A DNA stretch of 32,331 nt from Lichtheimia corymbifera B2541 (GCA_000697475.1 JNEU01000791.1:1-32331), one strand, 5' to 3'; numbered from the stretch's first letter, positions 9,601 through 20,677 are shown. Program-made: numbers and translations. Notes: generated by a model not told the origin, from the letters alone.

Positions 9601-11652
9601 CATGGCTGCTATGCCGGTGCAACAATGATCAGCATCGATGAGGGCAGGATCTGCAATAGGGACCACCGGACTACTTGAGTTGTGTGGAGTTGCTGTCGAA
9701 CTTCGTGGCATGACTGGATGTGCTACGCTGCTACCCACGCGCTCATGTTGCTGTGATTGGCTCTGTGATCGTCTCAAGGCTCCTCTTTTCTTTTCAAGAC
9801 TTGCAGGAGATTCAATGCAACGACATCGAGTACATCGTTTCAATACATCCAATAGGCCGTCAAATACTGATTCATCATCAGGGGAACAATCGCCCAGTAC
9901 GTCAACGATCAAATCCACCGTGTTTTGTCGAATGGTTGGATCACTTTCATGGGGTGCGTTGGCTACCATGGGAAGAACCACGTCTCGATTCACTGCCTCG
10001 ACATGCAAATCCTTGATCGCCGTACACACATCCGTCACTATGGATAGTACTCGCAACCGTGTATGTCGTTCCACTGTTGTAGGTATATAAAACGTGTGCA
10101 CCACATCAACAAGACGTCCAATCCATCCATCGGTCGAAGGCAATAACATGTGCTCTGCTTCAAGGTAAGCAAGTAAGGCGTCGGATGCTTCCACTGACAA
10201 ATGTTGACGTAGCACATGAAGCACATTCATCATGCGGCCAATAGGTCCTGTGTATTGTCCTTGTTTGTAAGCCGAGTACACCTGATCCAGGAATTGTACA
10301 AATTGAACCATCAAGACATTGTCGTTGTCAGGTTGTTGTTGTTGCTGCTGTTGTAATGGAAAAGATGCCAAGATATGACGCTCGGCCGTTGACAAGACAC
10401 GTGTTGTAAATGTGAGTGTGCAAGCATCGCAAATATCCCAAATGGTATCCCATTCCAATAAAGCAATTTCATGTCCCAAATGATCCGTCATCATAGTCAG
10501 ACTTGCCAATACTGCAGCTTGGACATGTTCGTCACCATGCAATGCCGCCCGACGCAAGTAAAGAAGCACGATCCCATCCGGTATCTGATATGTCGTATCG
10601 GCTTCGCGCATTCCCCAAGCTGCTTCTGATAACAATCCAATAGCACCTGTGGCCAATCTTCCGCCTTGAGTGGCCATACGACATAGGGTCAAGACTGCAT
10701 TGTGGGCGCAATGAGATCGTAACAAGTTGGCCAAGACTGACTTTGGTGAAGAAGAGGTCGTATCGCTTACTTGAATGTTGCACAAGAGTTCCATGAATGG
10801 CTTCAATGCATCAAAAGGGACAAAACGGTATCGCACCACCACATCTGCAAAGGCGACACAGGCTACGGTATCAGGTCCTGGACCACACTGTTGTTGTACA
10901 TGGCGTGTTGCTTTCACCATCTGAGTCACTTCGGCTTCCTCAAACATGGCAAAGTTGAATTTGCATATCATGGTCAATAAATGCATCAAGTCCCGTACAT
11001 GAGGCACGCCGCCACCAGCTTGTTGTCTCGAATGTCCTCCTCCTTGTTCAAGTGCCACATTCAGCCATCGAATCAATAACTTGGCAACGTTCTTTTCAAA
11101 GCCGGAAATGTCACGTCCACCATTGCATAGAGCATACAGGACTCGATACATGTCACCCAAATCTTGCCAGTGCTCATAGTCGACCAATATCTTGTATAAT
11201 GCCACTCGTCCCAATCCAAGCGTCTCGTATTGTCCTTTGATACATGCAATCATGAATTCAAATACGGCATGACGTGCAGCTTCATTCGTCGTGGTCGTCG
11301 TGGTGATATGATTGCTGTCGGTCGTAGTAGTGGTGGTCGTAGTAGCATGTGTCTGGTTGTCGCTGAGCAAGTCCTGCACTGCTTCAAGGACACTATCGAG
11401 ATGCGTAAACTTGTATGTACGACATAATCCCGAGAATGCAGCAAGGTGTCGACATCGCGTGGCTACAGGTTGACTACTCGACACGAGAGGCAAAATCGTT
11501 CGTGCATCGAGAGGCGAATGCCGATCGCTTTGTTGTTGGAGATTAAGACACGATTCAACAGTGATGGAAGAAGCACGGGGTCGAAGAATGTTGCTCAGCC
11601 AACGATTCGAACTAGACGATGAAGAAGCCTGGTTGTGCTGATGACTAGCCAT
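6628..11652 (-). CDS. TSC2: Tuberin (TSC2) homologue with C-terminal Rap/Rheb-GAP domain
   Basis: This is a very long frame from an ATG at 11652 to a stop at 6628. One in-frame 57-nt GT-AG intron (9395-9339) is likely, because its translation is an AT-rich FFIYIYLIMSMY-type insert. Splicing gives about 1655 aa, close to metazoan and fission-yeast tuberins. Tuberin with hamartin is the GAP that switches off the GTPase Rheb and so restrains TORC1. The C-terminal GAP domain is clear: KVGVLYVGRGQ, then KKRHIGNDFV carrying the catalytic asparagine thumb (about Asn1500), then FDTLPGQFNFINIVVTP. The N-terminal two-thirds are helical and Leu-rich, as in the tuberin HEAT-like region. Low-complexity Gln, Ser and Thr runs sit between the two parts. 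Its start faces the NmrA-like gene across a shared promoter region. Confidence 0.93.
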   Translation of the reverse strand: MASHQHNQASSSSSSNRWLSNILRPRASSITVESCLNLQQQSDRHSPLDARTILPLVSSSQPVATRCRHLAAFSGLCRTYKFTHLDSVLEAVQDLLSDNQTHATTTTTTTTDSNHITTTTTTNEAARHAVFEFMIACIKGQYETLGLGRVALYKILVDYEHWQDLGDMYRVLYALCNGGRDISGFEKNVAKLLIRWLNVALEQGGGHSRQQAGGGVPHVRDLMHLLTMICKFNFAMFEEAEVTQMVKATRHVQQQCGPGPDTVACVAFADVVVRYRFVPFDALKPFMELLCNIQVSDTTSSSPKSVLANLLRSHCAHNAVLTLCRMATQGGRLATGAIGLLSEAAWGMREADTTYQIPDGIVLLYLRRAALHGDEHVQAAVLASLTMMTDHLGHEIALLEWDTIWDICDACTLTFTTRVLSTAERHILASFPLQQQQQQQPDNDNVLMVQFVQFLDQVYSAYKQGQYTGPIGRMMNVLHVLRQHLSVEASDALLAYLEAEHMLLPSTDGWIGRLVDVVHTFYIPTTVERHTRLRVLSIVTDVCTAIKDLHVEAVNRDVVLPMVANAPHESDPTIRQNTVDLIVDVLGDCSPDDESVFDGLLDVLKRCTRCRCIESPASLEKKRGALRRSQSQSQQHERVGSSVAHPVMPRSSTATPHNSSSPVVPIADPALIDADHCCTGIAAMCGLVELFDELVLRDTDGHACMRVFEALTELANSMDDMECVYGGSKVVALDILLRLRCTPDHRIFVLDEGEFFIYIYLIMSMYANIVTESNHSNSVMAAVRQRRAIRKQERANREKQNTLAVPPPAAPHGQASHRPRHPSPVVVSFADNDTTAIVLRTEEMLEGYTTILELSRSWELVLYVLERLPEQLGNKHLFCGAERAIERLRKRVVTWISTRRFLDSVQHLPSSIKRNDLYVHAYRILAVLIAYRRLFSKQHQDEIVYALYLGLTQVTAATRPCINALAVCCYELPLSVTKMLNEILQRMSQIISVSSVSVHILEFLSGLARLPTLYANFTSDMYKPVFAIALNYLQHSQAAAAAAANAPPQPPPSSSSSPATASSPVVGNGATSSGSGNTPSVTQRALSQYVLIMAYLVITVWFTAVPLRERRKHVSFIIQRLLSATPVGRPIDEQTYTCIDMLSRFSFADISLAPDKSLVARILMGDPVAGSMTTTTAAATTTTTTTMRQSTRSWVYGHTLLTLRTACTPGWAEFTIRRPSGTVSLMCNIENRIKAGAIDYKTLPALLMMQYAPELLPSRSQPENDQQQQQPSSPESPSSQQQQQAPSGSGLGITFDTAEPATATTTTTSSSSSSSPSTLNDQQQQQHHQSPIPPASPDRERSIKQVLADPAGNDPTTPSSAMSSHLLRRTDQSLDPGFLFLQLSNYPDMTRVAEMMPALPEDDATHRSIGILDRIPVVDFHKVGVLYVGRGQRTEVEILSNTHGSPDYVRFLNALGSIERLRGRTDNTGGLDREMDIDGRYAYFWRDDVTQMIFHAATMMPTDLTRDPRCSNKKRHIGNDFVTVVYNDSGHEYAFDTLPGQFNFINIVVTPHSPASSDPHSTFFRVEMQRRPDMPDIGPISDPKLVSAHSLPAFVRQTALHANIFAQVFQSGVSGRHEYLSHWRERLRQIRRIRDRVAGAKSTQQQQPVSSPSSTSASASLVPPDLLLDFTRYT

Positions 11653-12123
11653 GAAACCAAGCGATAGTGTAAAAGCTTGTGTAGTCAGCGAATGTTAGAA
11701 AAAGAGAGAGGGAGAGGGAAAAAAAGAAAGATTGCAGGATTTCCGACTAAGCTATCTGTAGATGATTACCACCATTCCACCTATGTTGCATTCACTCTTT
11801 ATTAAACATGTTTCTTTTGCACAAGCCATTTTTAACGTGACCTTTAACATCAATTGTGGTGTCCTTATCATGATCAAATGAGCCTGTGTCGACCCTAAAG
11901 GATTGATGTTAGCTCTTTTCTCGATCCACTTGTTATATCCAAGTTCGCTTTTAACCTCTCATCTTTGCTTTATACTTGGATCGTGCAAGTTTCTGAATAC
12001 CTTTTTTTTATCTTTGCTCTCACGCCGCCCACATATCGTTGCTACTTGACCCATGTTGATAGCATCTATATAAACTGGATGGCCTTGATCCTCCTCTTTT
12101 GCTGCTCTTCTTGTCTCTAACAA
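11653..12123. promoter_or_regulatory. Divergent promoter region of TSC2 and the NmrA-like gene
   Basis: This 471-nt gap lies between divergent start codons. A TATA box (TATATAAA) at 12067-12074 is 50 nt upstream of the NmrA-like ATG. A purine-rich run at 11700-11730 lies just upstream of the TSC2 ATG and reads as a CT-rich leader on the minus strand. No ORF of interest was found. Confidence 0.5.
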
Positions 12124-13231
12124 ATGGCTCAATTTGATTACTGTGCACTCACCGGGGTTGATGAATTGATGGGCTATGCCATTGCATATCACTTTCTCAA
12201 GTCGTTTCAAAACAAAGATATGAAAGGGAAAATACGCATCAAGTTATTCTGTCAAAGCCGCCAACACCTTGAGCATCTTGAAAGCATGGGAGGTGAACTT
12301 GTCGAAACCGACTACCATGATCAAGATCAGCTTGACCGAGAACTACGTGGTGTACAATATCTCGTCTTTGTTCCTCAGATGGCAAAAAATGCAGTTCTCC
12401 TTGGCATGAATGTATTGCACGCTGCAGCGCATTGTGGTGTGAATTACGTTGCCATGGTATCTTGGTAATAATAATAGCAAGGTCTATATCATTGCATGTT
12501 TATTGATAACTATTATCAGTCTAGGAATCGGTAGGGCTGCTCGTGGTGATGGTAAACGTTGGCCTATGCATCAGCAGTTGTATTGCTTGGAACAAGTGAT
12601 GAAGAGAAGCTTTGATGAGGAAAGTTACTGTATCTTTCAGGTTCCAATCCTGGCTGAAACATTCTTCTTTTTGACTCCCATGGTACAAGAACAAAACAAG
12701 TTACGTATGCCAGTGGATCAGGATCGCAAGTTTGCTGTGCTTTCCCTTCATGATATCGTCCAAGGTGTTTATCGACTATCGGTTGAGCAAGATACGTCCT
12801 CATCATCCTTCGTTTCTCGACTTGCATGGATTATGAACAAGCAACAAAAGAATCAGACCTTGTTCCAATTTACCCCCAGGGAATCTGAAAATCCATCCAA
12901 CATGGCCAGGCATATGGCAAAGGGACTTGAAAAAGGACACGATTTCTCCTTCGATCGCATTGAACCACATGACATGAGAGAGTATTTGAAACGTATGCGA
13001 GAAGACCACAGGTTCCAACAGCGTTTACCCATTGAGGAGACGTTTGCCCATCCTCTCGCAAGTTACCTCTCGGATGCCTGTATCCAAGGATTGCTCGAAG
13101 CATGGGATATGGCTGATCAAGGGTACCTGGATAAGAACACGGATGATCTCGAACGAGCCTTGGGTCATCCTCCACAAGATTTGATTCATTTCTTTCAATC
13201 CAATCGAGATAGTTTTGATCAGTTGCAGTAG
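12124..13231 (+). CDS. NmrA-like NAD(P)-binding Rossmann-fold protein
   Basis: Two exons (12124-12464 and 12520-13231) join through a 55-nt intron to give 350 aa. The donor GTAATA after TCTTG was chosen because only this phase keeps the frame open (VAMVSCLGIGRAARG). The alternative donor at 12457 leads to an early stop. The N-terminus is a Rossmann start (YCALTGVDELMGYAIAYHFL) followed by a beta-alpha unit, a FCQSRQHLEHLESMGGELVETDY strand-turn and a LRGVQYLVFVP strand, the usual NmrA/atypical-SDR layout. The glycine motif is loose (GxxxxxG). Later segments (FQVPILAETFF, FAVLSLHDIVQGVYRL) match the substrate-side half of the family. Such proteins act as redox sensors or reductases; no specific substrate can be named. 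An AATAAA lies just past the stop (13235). Confidence 0.75.
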
Positions 13232-13355
13232 AAGAATAAAAGCTGCGGTTTATTATCATTGGTCGGAGGACAGACATGATTTAAGCTGTGTGTGTGGGCA
13301 GTCGGGGTATAGCTTCTTTTACACATATCTATCTACCTATACATATACGTCCACT

Positions 13356-14012
13356 ATGGATTTCCAGAATCGAGTTGGCAGCAAGATCCGTGGTGGTGGT
13401 GTGGCAGGATGGTCTGAATCCAACGTTGATCGACGTGAACGACTACGCAAATTGGCCTTGGAGACGATTGACATTTCCAAAGATCCTTATTTCATGAAGA
13501 ACCACCTTGGCTCGTACGAATGTAAACTGTGTTTGACGCTGCATACGACAGAAGGCTCTTATCTTGCGCATACTCAGGGTAAAAAGCATCAGACCAACCT
13601 TGCTCGTCGTGCTGCAAGAGAAGCAAAAGAATCAGCCGCTGTACAGCCAGCAGTGGGTCCAGCAAAGCCTACCGTGCAACGACGCACTGTCATCAAGATT
13701 GGTCGTCCTGGTTATCGCATCACCAAGGTGCGTGATCCTGTCACTCGTCAACAAGGTCTTCTCTTCCAAATCCAATACCCACAGATTGCAAACGATGTGA
13801 TTCCACGTCATCGATTCATGTCTGCATATGAACAAAAGGTGGAACCTCCCAACAAGGATTATCAATATCTATTGGTAGCAGCAGAACCATACGAGACAGT
13901 CGCCTTCAAGATCCAAAGCAGAGAAATCGATCGTGCACCTGGCAAGTTTTGGACACATTGGGATCAAGATTCTCGGCAGTTTTCCTTGCAATTCCTCTAT
14001 TCATCCGCTTAA
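13356..14012 (+). CDS. SF3A2: Splicing factor 3A subunit 2 (SF3a66/Prp11)
   Basis: A single exon encodes 218 aa. It is the U2 snRNP SF3a subunit needed for prespliceosome assembly at the branch site. The N-terminus MDFQNRVGSKIRGGGVAG is the family signature. A U1-type C2H2 zinc finger follows at about residues 50-75 (YECKLCLTLHTTEGSYLAH, then GKKHQ). The rest (GRPGYRITKVRDP, FQIQYPQI, PPNKDYQYLLVAAEPYETVAFKI, FWTHWD) is the conserved body. The product stops where the human protein starts its long Pro-rich tail, so it is short, as in many fungi. The frame upstream of the ATG is open but lies in UTR. The gene is 124 nt downstream of the NmrA-like gene on the same strand and converges on PTR2. 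An AATAAA lies at about 14113. Confidence 0.95.
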   Translation: MDFQNRVGSKIRGGGVAGWSESNVDRRERLRKLALETIDISKDPYFMKNHLGSYECKLCLTLHTTEGSYLAHTQGKKHQTNLARRAAREAKESAAVQPAVGPAKPTVQRRTVIKIGRPGYRITKVRDPVTRQQGLLFQIQYPQIANDVIPRHRFMSAYEQKVEPPNKDYQYLLVAAEPYETVAFKIQSREIDRAPGKFWTHWDQDSRQFSLQFLYSSA

Positions 14013-14204
14013 ATACATTTCCACATTCACACGCACACACACATATCACATACGCTACCTCCACATCATCCAACCATGTTCTTGTCAATATATATGTTCA
14101 CGCATGGCTCTACAATAAATGTTTTCTTACAGCATAATAGTGTATAAGGTGTTTATTGGATAATACTACTACTAGAAACATTATTATTATATTCTTCTTC
14201 TTCT

Positions 14205-16380
14205 TCAAGTACGACTCGTTCCCTTTTCTTGATCAAGCTCGTAGTCAACTGGTTCGTGCTTGGTTACATGCTTTGCAGCAGCATTGTATTGTTGAGCCTG
14301 CTCTGCAGTGCGTCCAATACTATCTTCTTGTACATCGGTGTCATTTTGCTTGCGATGGAAGATCCAAACCAAGATACTGCAACAGAAAGCAGCACCTGAA
14401 ATACCAGTGTACATCCATGTCAGCTTGGGATCAACAGCAACGGACACCAAGGCAAAGCCTAAAAGGGCTGCGACACAGTTTGTGAAAAGGAAAAGCGACA
14501 TGACAATGGCCTTCATGGATTCAGGTGCCTTTTTGTATGCATATTCCATGCCAGTGATCAATGTAAAGATCTCAGATAACGCAACAAAGCAGTAAGATGG
14601 GATCTGATAAGCAGCTGAAATGTAGTTCTTGCCTCCTGCATCACTTGGATGATCGTAATAGGGTGGTGTGCTGTAAATCTTGGCTTGGATACCAGCCGTA
14701 TAGGCCATGGCAACAGATCCGAAAAAGAATCCCAAAGAGATACGTGTGATAGGTCGCATGTTGAATCCAAATCGGCGTAACGTTGGGTAGATCACCCGGT
14801 CAAAGATAGGAATCATGCAAATCTTTTACAACGTTAATATCTTCAAGTACCTATAGTAGGATGATAAAAGCATCTTACTAACAATAAAATGAGTATTGGG
14901 CATTACGATCATGGATGCTGTTGTCACTTACCCAAGAACAATGGATCAATGTTATTCTATAATGATGATCAAAACCTGTGTGTGAGTAATAATAAAAGGT
15001 TTCATTGTTGGCTTCTTCCATTTACCATGATATCATTGGGAACGTTGCCGGTCCACATGGTAGCAGCCTGCGAAAGCAAATTGTTGCTGATTTGCAAATA
15101 GCAAAGCCAGTAGATGGGATACCAGCAAAACACCACGCAAGCTCGCAAAGTACGTTTGAATTCATCAACAAAGACATCGTCCCATGTGGCCTTGGATGCG
15201 ATTTCGGGATGGGATATGGCAAGATTGGATGGCTTGCAAGCATCCATCTTGTCCAAGTTTGGAAAGAAGCCGTTTATCTTTGTATGATACCAAATCACCT
15301 TGCCAGCTTCAAGGACCACGGATCCTCGAGGAGGAGATTGAACGTATCGCTTACGTCCAAGAACCACAATCAAGATGCCAGGGATGAACATGCATGTTGG
15401 TAACAGGAAAGCAGCCCAGAAACCAATATTCTTTTCCATTTCAGTAGTGGCAATGGCTGAAATACCTCCAACATTGGTAGCCTATTAGTAATGCAAAAAA
15501 AAAAGTCAACGCCATCGTCAAACTCAGTGATGCTGCTGCATTTACCCAGTAAAACATGTTGAAAATACGTTGATACGTTGCTTGCGGTGAGACGATGACA
15601 CGCTCACCCTTCTTGGTTGTCATCACATAGGGCGTTTTGTCTTGGTATTGCTCTGCAACAAGAGGAGAGACGTTGGCCTTGATACCACCCGTACCCATAC
15701 CAATGACGATAATGGCAACAACAAAGCCAGGGAATGCGCTACCAGAGGCAACCGCAGAGGGAATAGCCGTCAATGTCAAAATAAGCAAGCCAACAAAGTA
15801 CATGCAACCATAAAGAATAATGGCATTGATTTTGCCGAGGTACTGATCAGCAATAACACCACCAATAATCTACATGACCGACACGTTAGTAAATAGGGTT
15901 CACACACACACACACACCTTATGAAAATCTTACTGGGGTGATATAACACCAAAATCTGTACAACACATTAGAGCTACTTTCAGGGATGCTGTCCTTTCTC
16001 GGAGATACTCACTGGAAAAAGGTATTCAAGGCGGTTGCCGTTTGTTGACCACGTCCCATAGCACCAGGCTGTTCAGCGGGATCTGTAAGAATGTTGTTGA
16101 GTGGCCCTCTTACTGATATTCATGTAGAGGATAATCGCTTACATTCACCAGGGTCAGGAAACTGAACATAGTTTTGGAAAGGACCAGAGATACCATAATA
16201 CGTGAAACGCTCGCAGAATTCAATGACAATGACAAGGAACGCAGCCCATGGAATGGTACCAGGAACTTCTCGTAATGTTTTCCAATCTTCTTCGGTAGGT
16301 GCAGGGCGTTCGGGGTCGTCTTGTTGAACGGCACCCTGCGAAACAATTACGTCGTCTTCTTTCTTGCTAGCATCGGCCAT
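14205..16380 (-). CDS. PTR2: POT-family proton-coupled di/tripeptide transporter (PTR2-like)
   Basis: Exons 16380-16143, 16082-16013, 15955-15934 (22 nt), 15869-15546, 15481-15026, 14956-14932 and 14822-14205 give about 584 aa. This is a plasma-membrane peptide/H+ symporter. Evidence: an EFCERFTYYGISGPFQNY motif in helix 1 (the POT ExxERFxYYG), then ADQYLG, GMGTGGIKANVSPLVAEQY (POT signature), TTEMEKNIGFWAAFLLP, and late FTLITGMEYAYKKAPESMKAIVMSLFLF (second signature). Multiple membrane helices are evident. The N-terminal 35 residues are acidic and cytosolic; the C-terminus is hydrophilic. The junction between the exon coding NNIDPLFL and the exon coding ICMIPIFDR is one base out of phase with the canonical donor at 14931, so this splice or the sequence needs checking. 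A CA-repeat lies in the intron around 15900. The gene converges on SF3A2. Confidence 0.88.
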
Positions 16381-18707
16381 TGTGCTTGGCTTTGCAGTGC
16401 TGTAAAAAAATAGGATGGTATGCTCTCGCGTCAAAAGAGGAGGGAAAGAAAACAAGTAATACAGCTATCCACGTATATATATCCCTGTGTGTGTAGGTTG
16501 ACGAGCACTATCCTGGTGATGTGGTGATCCGTCAAATAATCAGCTGGTAACCCAAGATCAATCCTTTATTTGTGGAACCCTGCCGTAGAACAAGTTTATC
16601 CTAAATCAGAATATGAAACCTGGTACCCTTGTGTTCTCCGCTGTATGCAAAAGGACAATGACACCAAAATGCCTCAATATATAGCAAGCCATATTCGCAT
16701 GCACCATGCAATACAATCCTCCAAAGAATAAACACACGTATCTTCTATCTGAGCCACAGCAGGGTGCCGTGTCGTATATGTCATTTGGATGCTTAACGCA
16801 TGCAAGAATATATACGCACACGCTTTCTTCTTACATATGATTAATTTGGAATCCTGATTCGATGATAGGGAGCAAACTTAGTATCAAAGATTACCGCAGT
16901 TGCTTGTTTTCAAATCATCTGGAGTCATATTTTTTGAAAAGGGTTATTAACAAAAGGCACGTGGATCGTGTGAAAAAGGTTACTTTCACATTATACCCAA
17001 ATGTGCTTGTTGGATGAAGAGCGAATTTAGTAAAAAGTTCCCAAAGAATACATACGCATGCTTTTATTCTGTAGAGCCTATCTCTCGTTGGTATCAATGC
17101 TAAGCGCGCTGCCTCTCCCTTGCACCACGGACACATTGATCCGCTCGTGAGCGAAAATGAGATCTTTGAAGCAATTCCATATACGAAGAAAGTGCATATC
17201 ATGACATGGTCGAGCTATGTGTGGTGGTCAGATAACGCTACCGAGCTAGTGGTCGGCATCAGGGTCATCATGGATTCCAAAAAGTGGATCGATGGGTACA
17301 CAGCAACAGCGCGACCCTTAGCGACCCTTTTTCCGTACAATGGTATTTTTGGTAGCAGAAGCGTATTTTAAAATGACTACAAAATTACTTTTGCATTTTC
17401 TTGGTACTGACGCTGCACAATGTACCAAGCCCATTATAAAATTATTACTGCGCCAAGGTAGTAGTTTACCTTTGTTCGTCAAGGCGCAGTATGTTATGCA
17501 GTCATTCATGTTCCCATGGACTCCTGTTTTGATCGAGCTGGACTGACCCCGTGCATTACCTAATCAACTTTTTGGTTGCTTGAACCATAACATCGGGTCC
17601 AAACCAATAAAGGGAAAAACATATACTTTGGGTGCACACATGCAAAAATATCATAACTCGGTACCATGATCCAAGTCATTTCTTTTTGGTCCCTTCTTTC
17701 ATTTCCATCGCCAGGCTTATGCCGGTCATCGTGCTACTGTGGACATGGCTTAGGAGTGTTGTTGATCACCATATGCCTGGATTTAGAACAGTGGTTTAGG
17801 GACGTCTCATCAAGGTGAGCTACCCATGATGACTTCCTATCGATCCATGTATTCTACCCCGCTAGCTGGCTGCAACGTTACAAAGCGGGACATTCAACAA
17901 CATAACAAGGTTAAAACACCCTTTTATTGATCACCGCCTCTCTAAAATGTCTATAAACAGAGAAAGACAAATGCCTCGTGTGTAAGTTGTAGGACGATGG
18001 TTGCCATAATCGAGCACTTGTATCACTGGGATTATGTCGCGCAACCCAGTCATGTTCGCACGCATCCCAGCTGTTTATAATTTTTAGAGTAACATGTGCT
18101 GTCAAAGATCGTTCACTGTAAACTATGTCTAATAGCTAAACTGTCAGTGGCAATGATTGACTTGCTTAATGTAATCGTCTTCATCATATATTTTATAGAT
18201 TTATTGTTGTCGATCCGATGCTCTGCGCTCCTTTATCGATCACGTAGTGATTCATTCATAAACTGAACAAGTTCCTGGAACCTGGACCGTGGGAATACAT
18301 ATCACTCAAATCGATGCTTCCATCTTTTTCCTTTTCCAAGCAGGACTACAACACACCATAACCAAATAGTGCTTGTAATACGATTGCTTTTTGCCCAAGG
18401 TGTATCTGCCATTATCAATACTACTAATTATAAATGACAACCTTTATGGTGATGTTGTCGTACTGCTATTATATGCAACAATAGTAGGTGTAGTAAGATG
18501 AATCAAAACTAGTGTTTTATGTATAGGGATCGCATTCGCGTTTATTTACATTCTGGATGAATGACCAAATAAAGGGATATCACAGCTCTTTAATCCTTGC
18601 CATTACGAAAGGAATCAACGATCTGGATGGGCACCAAAGATCACGTGACCACCTCCAAAAAGAAAAACAAAACAAGAAGCTCCAAACCTCTTCAGAGGTA
18701 TGAGGCA
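16381..18707. other. Gene-poor stretch of 2.3 kb upstream of PTR2
   Basis: I see no gene that I can support. The first part holds the PTR2 promoter: a TATATATAT stretch lies near 16475, about 95 nt from the ATG. Short frames such as 17120-17371 (+) have no family-like motifs, start in AT-rich DNA and lack splice-consistent partners. No repeat family member was recognised here. Confidence 0.5.
18663..18672 (-). terminator. Likely RNA polymerase III T-run terminator
   Basis: Reading the minus strand, runs of four and five T lie 36-45 nt past the tRNA-Asn 3' end. Poly-T is the standard Pol III stop, and no closer T-run of four occurs. Confidence 0.45.
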
Positions 18708-18781
18708 CGCTCCTAGGTGGGCTCGAACCACCAACCTCCTGATTAACAGTCAGACGCGCTAGCCAATTGCGCCATAAGAGC
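18708..18781 (-). tRNA. tRNA-Asn (anticodon GTT)
   Basis: A 74-nt cloverleaf reads on the minus strand. The acceptor stem GCTCTTA pairs with TAGGAGC (one G-T wobble). The D stem is GCGC/GCGC with an AATTGGCTA loop. The anticodon stem is TCTGA/TCAGG with loop CTGTTAA, giving GTT. The variable loop is five bases, the T stem is GGTGG/CCACC with TTCGAGC, and the discriminator is G. It has no intron. A-box (TGGCGCAATTGG) and B-box (GGTTCGAGCCC) promoters are internal. The gene stands alone, with no protein gene within 2 kb on either side. Confidence 0.95.
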
Positions 18782-20677
18782 GTTTTCCTTGTAATTTTTT
18801 GTTTTTGAGAAGTATGATTAATTGGTCAACTTCCAAAAAAGGCAACTCAACGATATTGATGTCATGATATGGCGGAAATGTCAAGGATACCAATAACAAA
18901 AACGCAATGTTTTTATGGGAGGCATATAGCTCGCAATTCGAGAGTGAAGAATTTCATTGAGCGGAGTAGAATGGGCAACTGCAGTTGTTGCCATGCAACA
19001 ATTCAGCTGGACTCGCGTCTCCGACTTTTGCCGTTTTCCAGTTTCCTTCCTCTTGTCATTTTATGTTCTCACATTCTTCTTCCTACCTTCTCTGCAATTG
19101 CACTCGCATTCGGATGGCAATGGACACTTGTTCAAGGTCGGAATATGTGTGGTATCGTACCTCATTCCAAAGCATAGCTTTTATTTTATCGATTGCAAAC
19201 CATTGACTCCATGACAGCACACCCCACGTTCTGCCACGACCAAAGGATTCAACAGTGCTCACAAAGCCGTGAACATACAGTTATATCATTCAGTATCAGA
19301 TGTATTATACAACAGCAGCTTTCTCGATATTCGAGACGCATTTCATATGCTTGTCTGTATGGACCCTCTTCTACACGATACGCGATATGTCGTCCCTGAA
19401 GCACAACCACAAACGATCGGTTATTCTTCAGCATTTACCTCTTGCACAGTATTGGTCACCAGTACGATCACCTTTTTTCTCACAAGATCTTCAATAATGT
19501 CAAGCATGGCAGCCAATGTTACCGATCGAGGCCCTGAAATATACCAGCTTGCTTAGACATCATACCCAGTGAGTATTAGTATTATATATGTCCACATGTA
19601 TTCGTATCTAACTTGATGCATTAGGTATATAAGGAGGTGTCATGCTATGGATTCAAATCGCTGGAAAGAACAATGCCCCTACGGATTATTTATTTTCGTT
19701 CAAGTTCCTTCAACGTTGGTGCCACTTGTGCTGAGAATACCTGGAATGTTGCTTTGGTTGCTTGTGGCATTGTCAGCAAGAACGATAGATCATATCACGT
19801 GGATGCGGCTGAGGATGATGGTGGATTGGAAAAGGGCTCACGTCTTTGACGAAAGAAGGCGTTTCACCGTTTTCGGGATACTGGAATCAATGCATGCAGC
19901 AGCTATTTGGCAATCATGGATGAGGGATATTTTCGACGATCGCAACAAAGAACGCAATGACACGAGCCCTGTTGCCTCTATATTAGTTACCCGTACCTTA
20001 TTCACTTTGCAATCCTGTTTTTTTCATTATATCTACTTTGATAAAGACACACTAACATATGCTATTCTCCTACTTTTTTATGGCTGAAAATTGGATACAA
20101 CATAATATTTAGAAGGGTATCATGCCATCAGCTCGTATGTGCGAGATGTGGATCGCTTGGTTGGTTACTGGATTGAAGGGGGAAAGTAGAAATACGAAGG
20201 TTGGAAAGTCAAATAGAATCATTTACATCATCGTGTTGAGATGCTTTTTGTTCCTTTTGTCATCTAACATATGCTAATGGACAAAATGCAGTGGGAATTC
20301 TTAAGCGCTTGTATTCCAAAGATATAAACTTCGAGAGTGCTGTTCAACGTAGTAGTGCACACAGCAGAATGATCGTTATGTTGAACATACCATGCTTACA
20401 TATGACAGCTTTCAACAAACGCTATTCTAAGTTGTCTTGTATAAGAATGACCCATTTCCAACCCTATCCTAGGCGGACCTTACGATATGGAAAGGGTTCG
20501 CCATACACTATCCACCAATAGGCCGGAACCTTTAAGCACTGCCCTGTCGTTTGTCACACAAAGAAGTCCCTCTGCATATTTGGCTCTAATCGCGGCTAGC
20601 TATGTGACAATGAACAAGATCACTTTTCCTATAGCATCACGCTTATAGCCGGTATATGTAAAACACAAAGACGCCCA
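18782..20677. other. Gene-poor stretch with unrecognised short open frames
   Basis: Frames at about 18869-19177, 19300-19497 and 19647-20087 (+) are open for 60-146 codons and partly hydrophobic, but none shows a domain I recognise. A possible intron (GTGAGTATTAG to ATGCATTAG, about 19569-19623) could join two of them. In 19637-19849 two different frames look equally protein-like, which suggests decay or chance. I treat the segment as unassigned, possibly containing remnants of an old gene. Confidence 0.35.

Noticed and set aside
12449..12520. Independent start at 12449 for the second half of the NmrA-like gene
   Set aside because: The frame begins inside a well-formed intron. Splicing 12464 to 12520 gives one continuous Rossmann protein.
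14822..14932. An 11-nt microexon (CATCCATGATC) that would fix the PTR2 frame
   Set aside because: It would leave an upstream intron of only 14 nt, too short to be spliced, and it adds residues not expected at this position.
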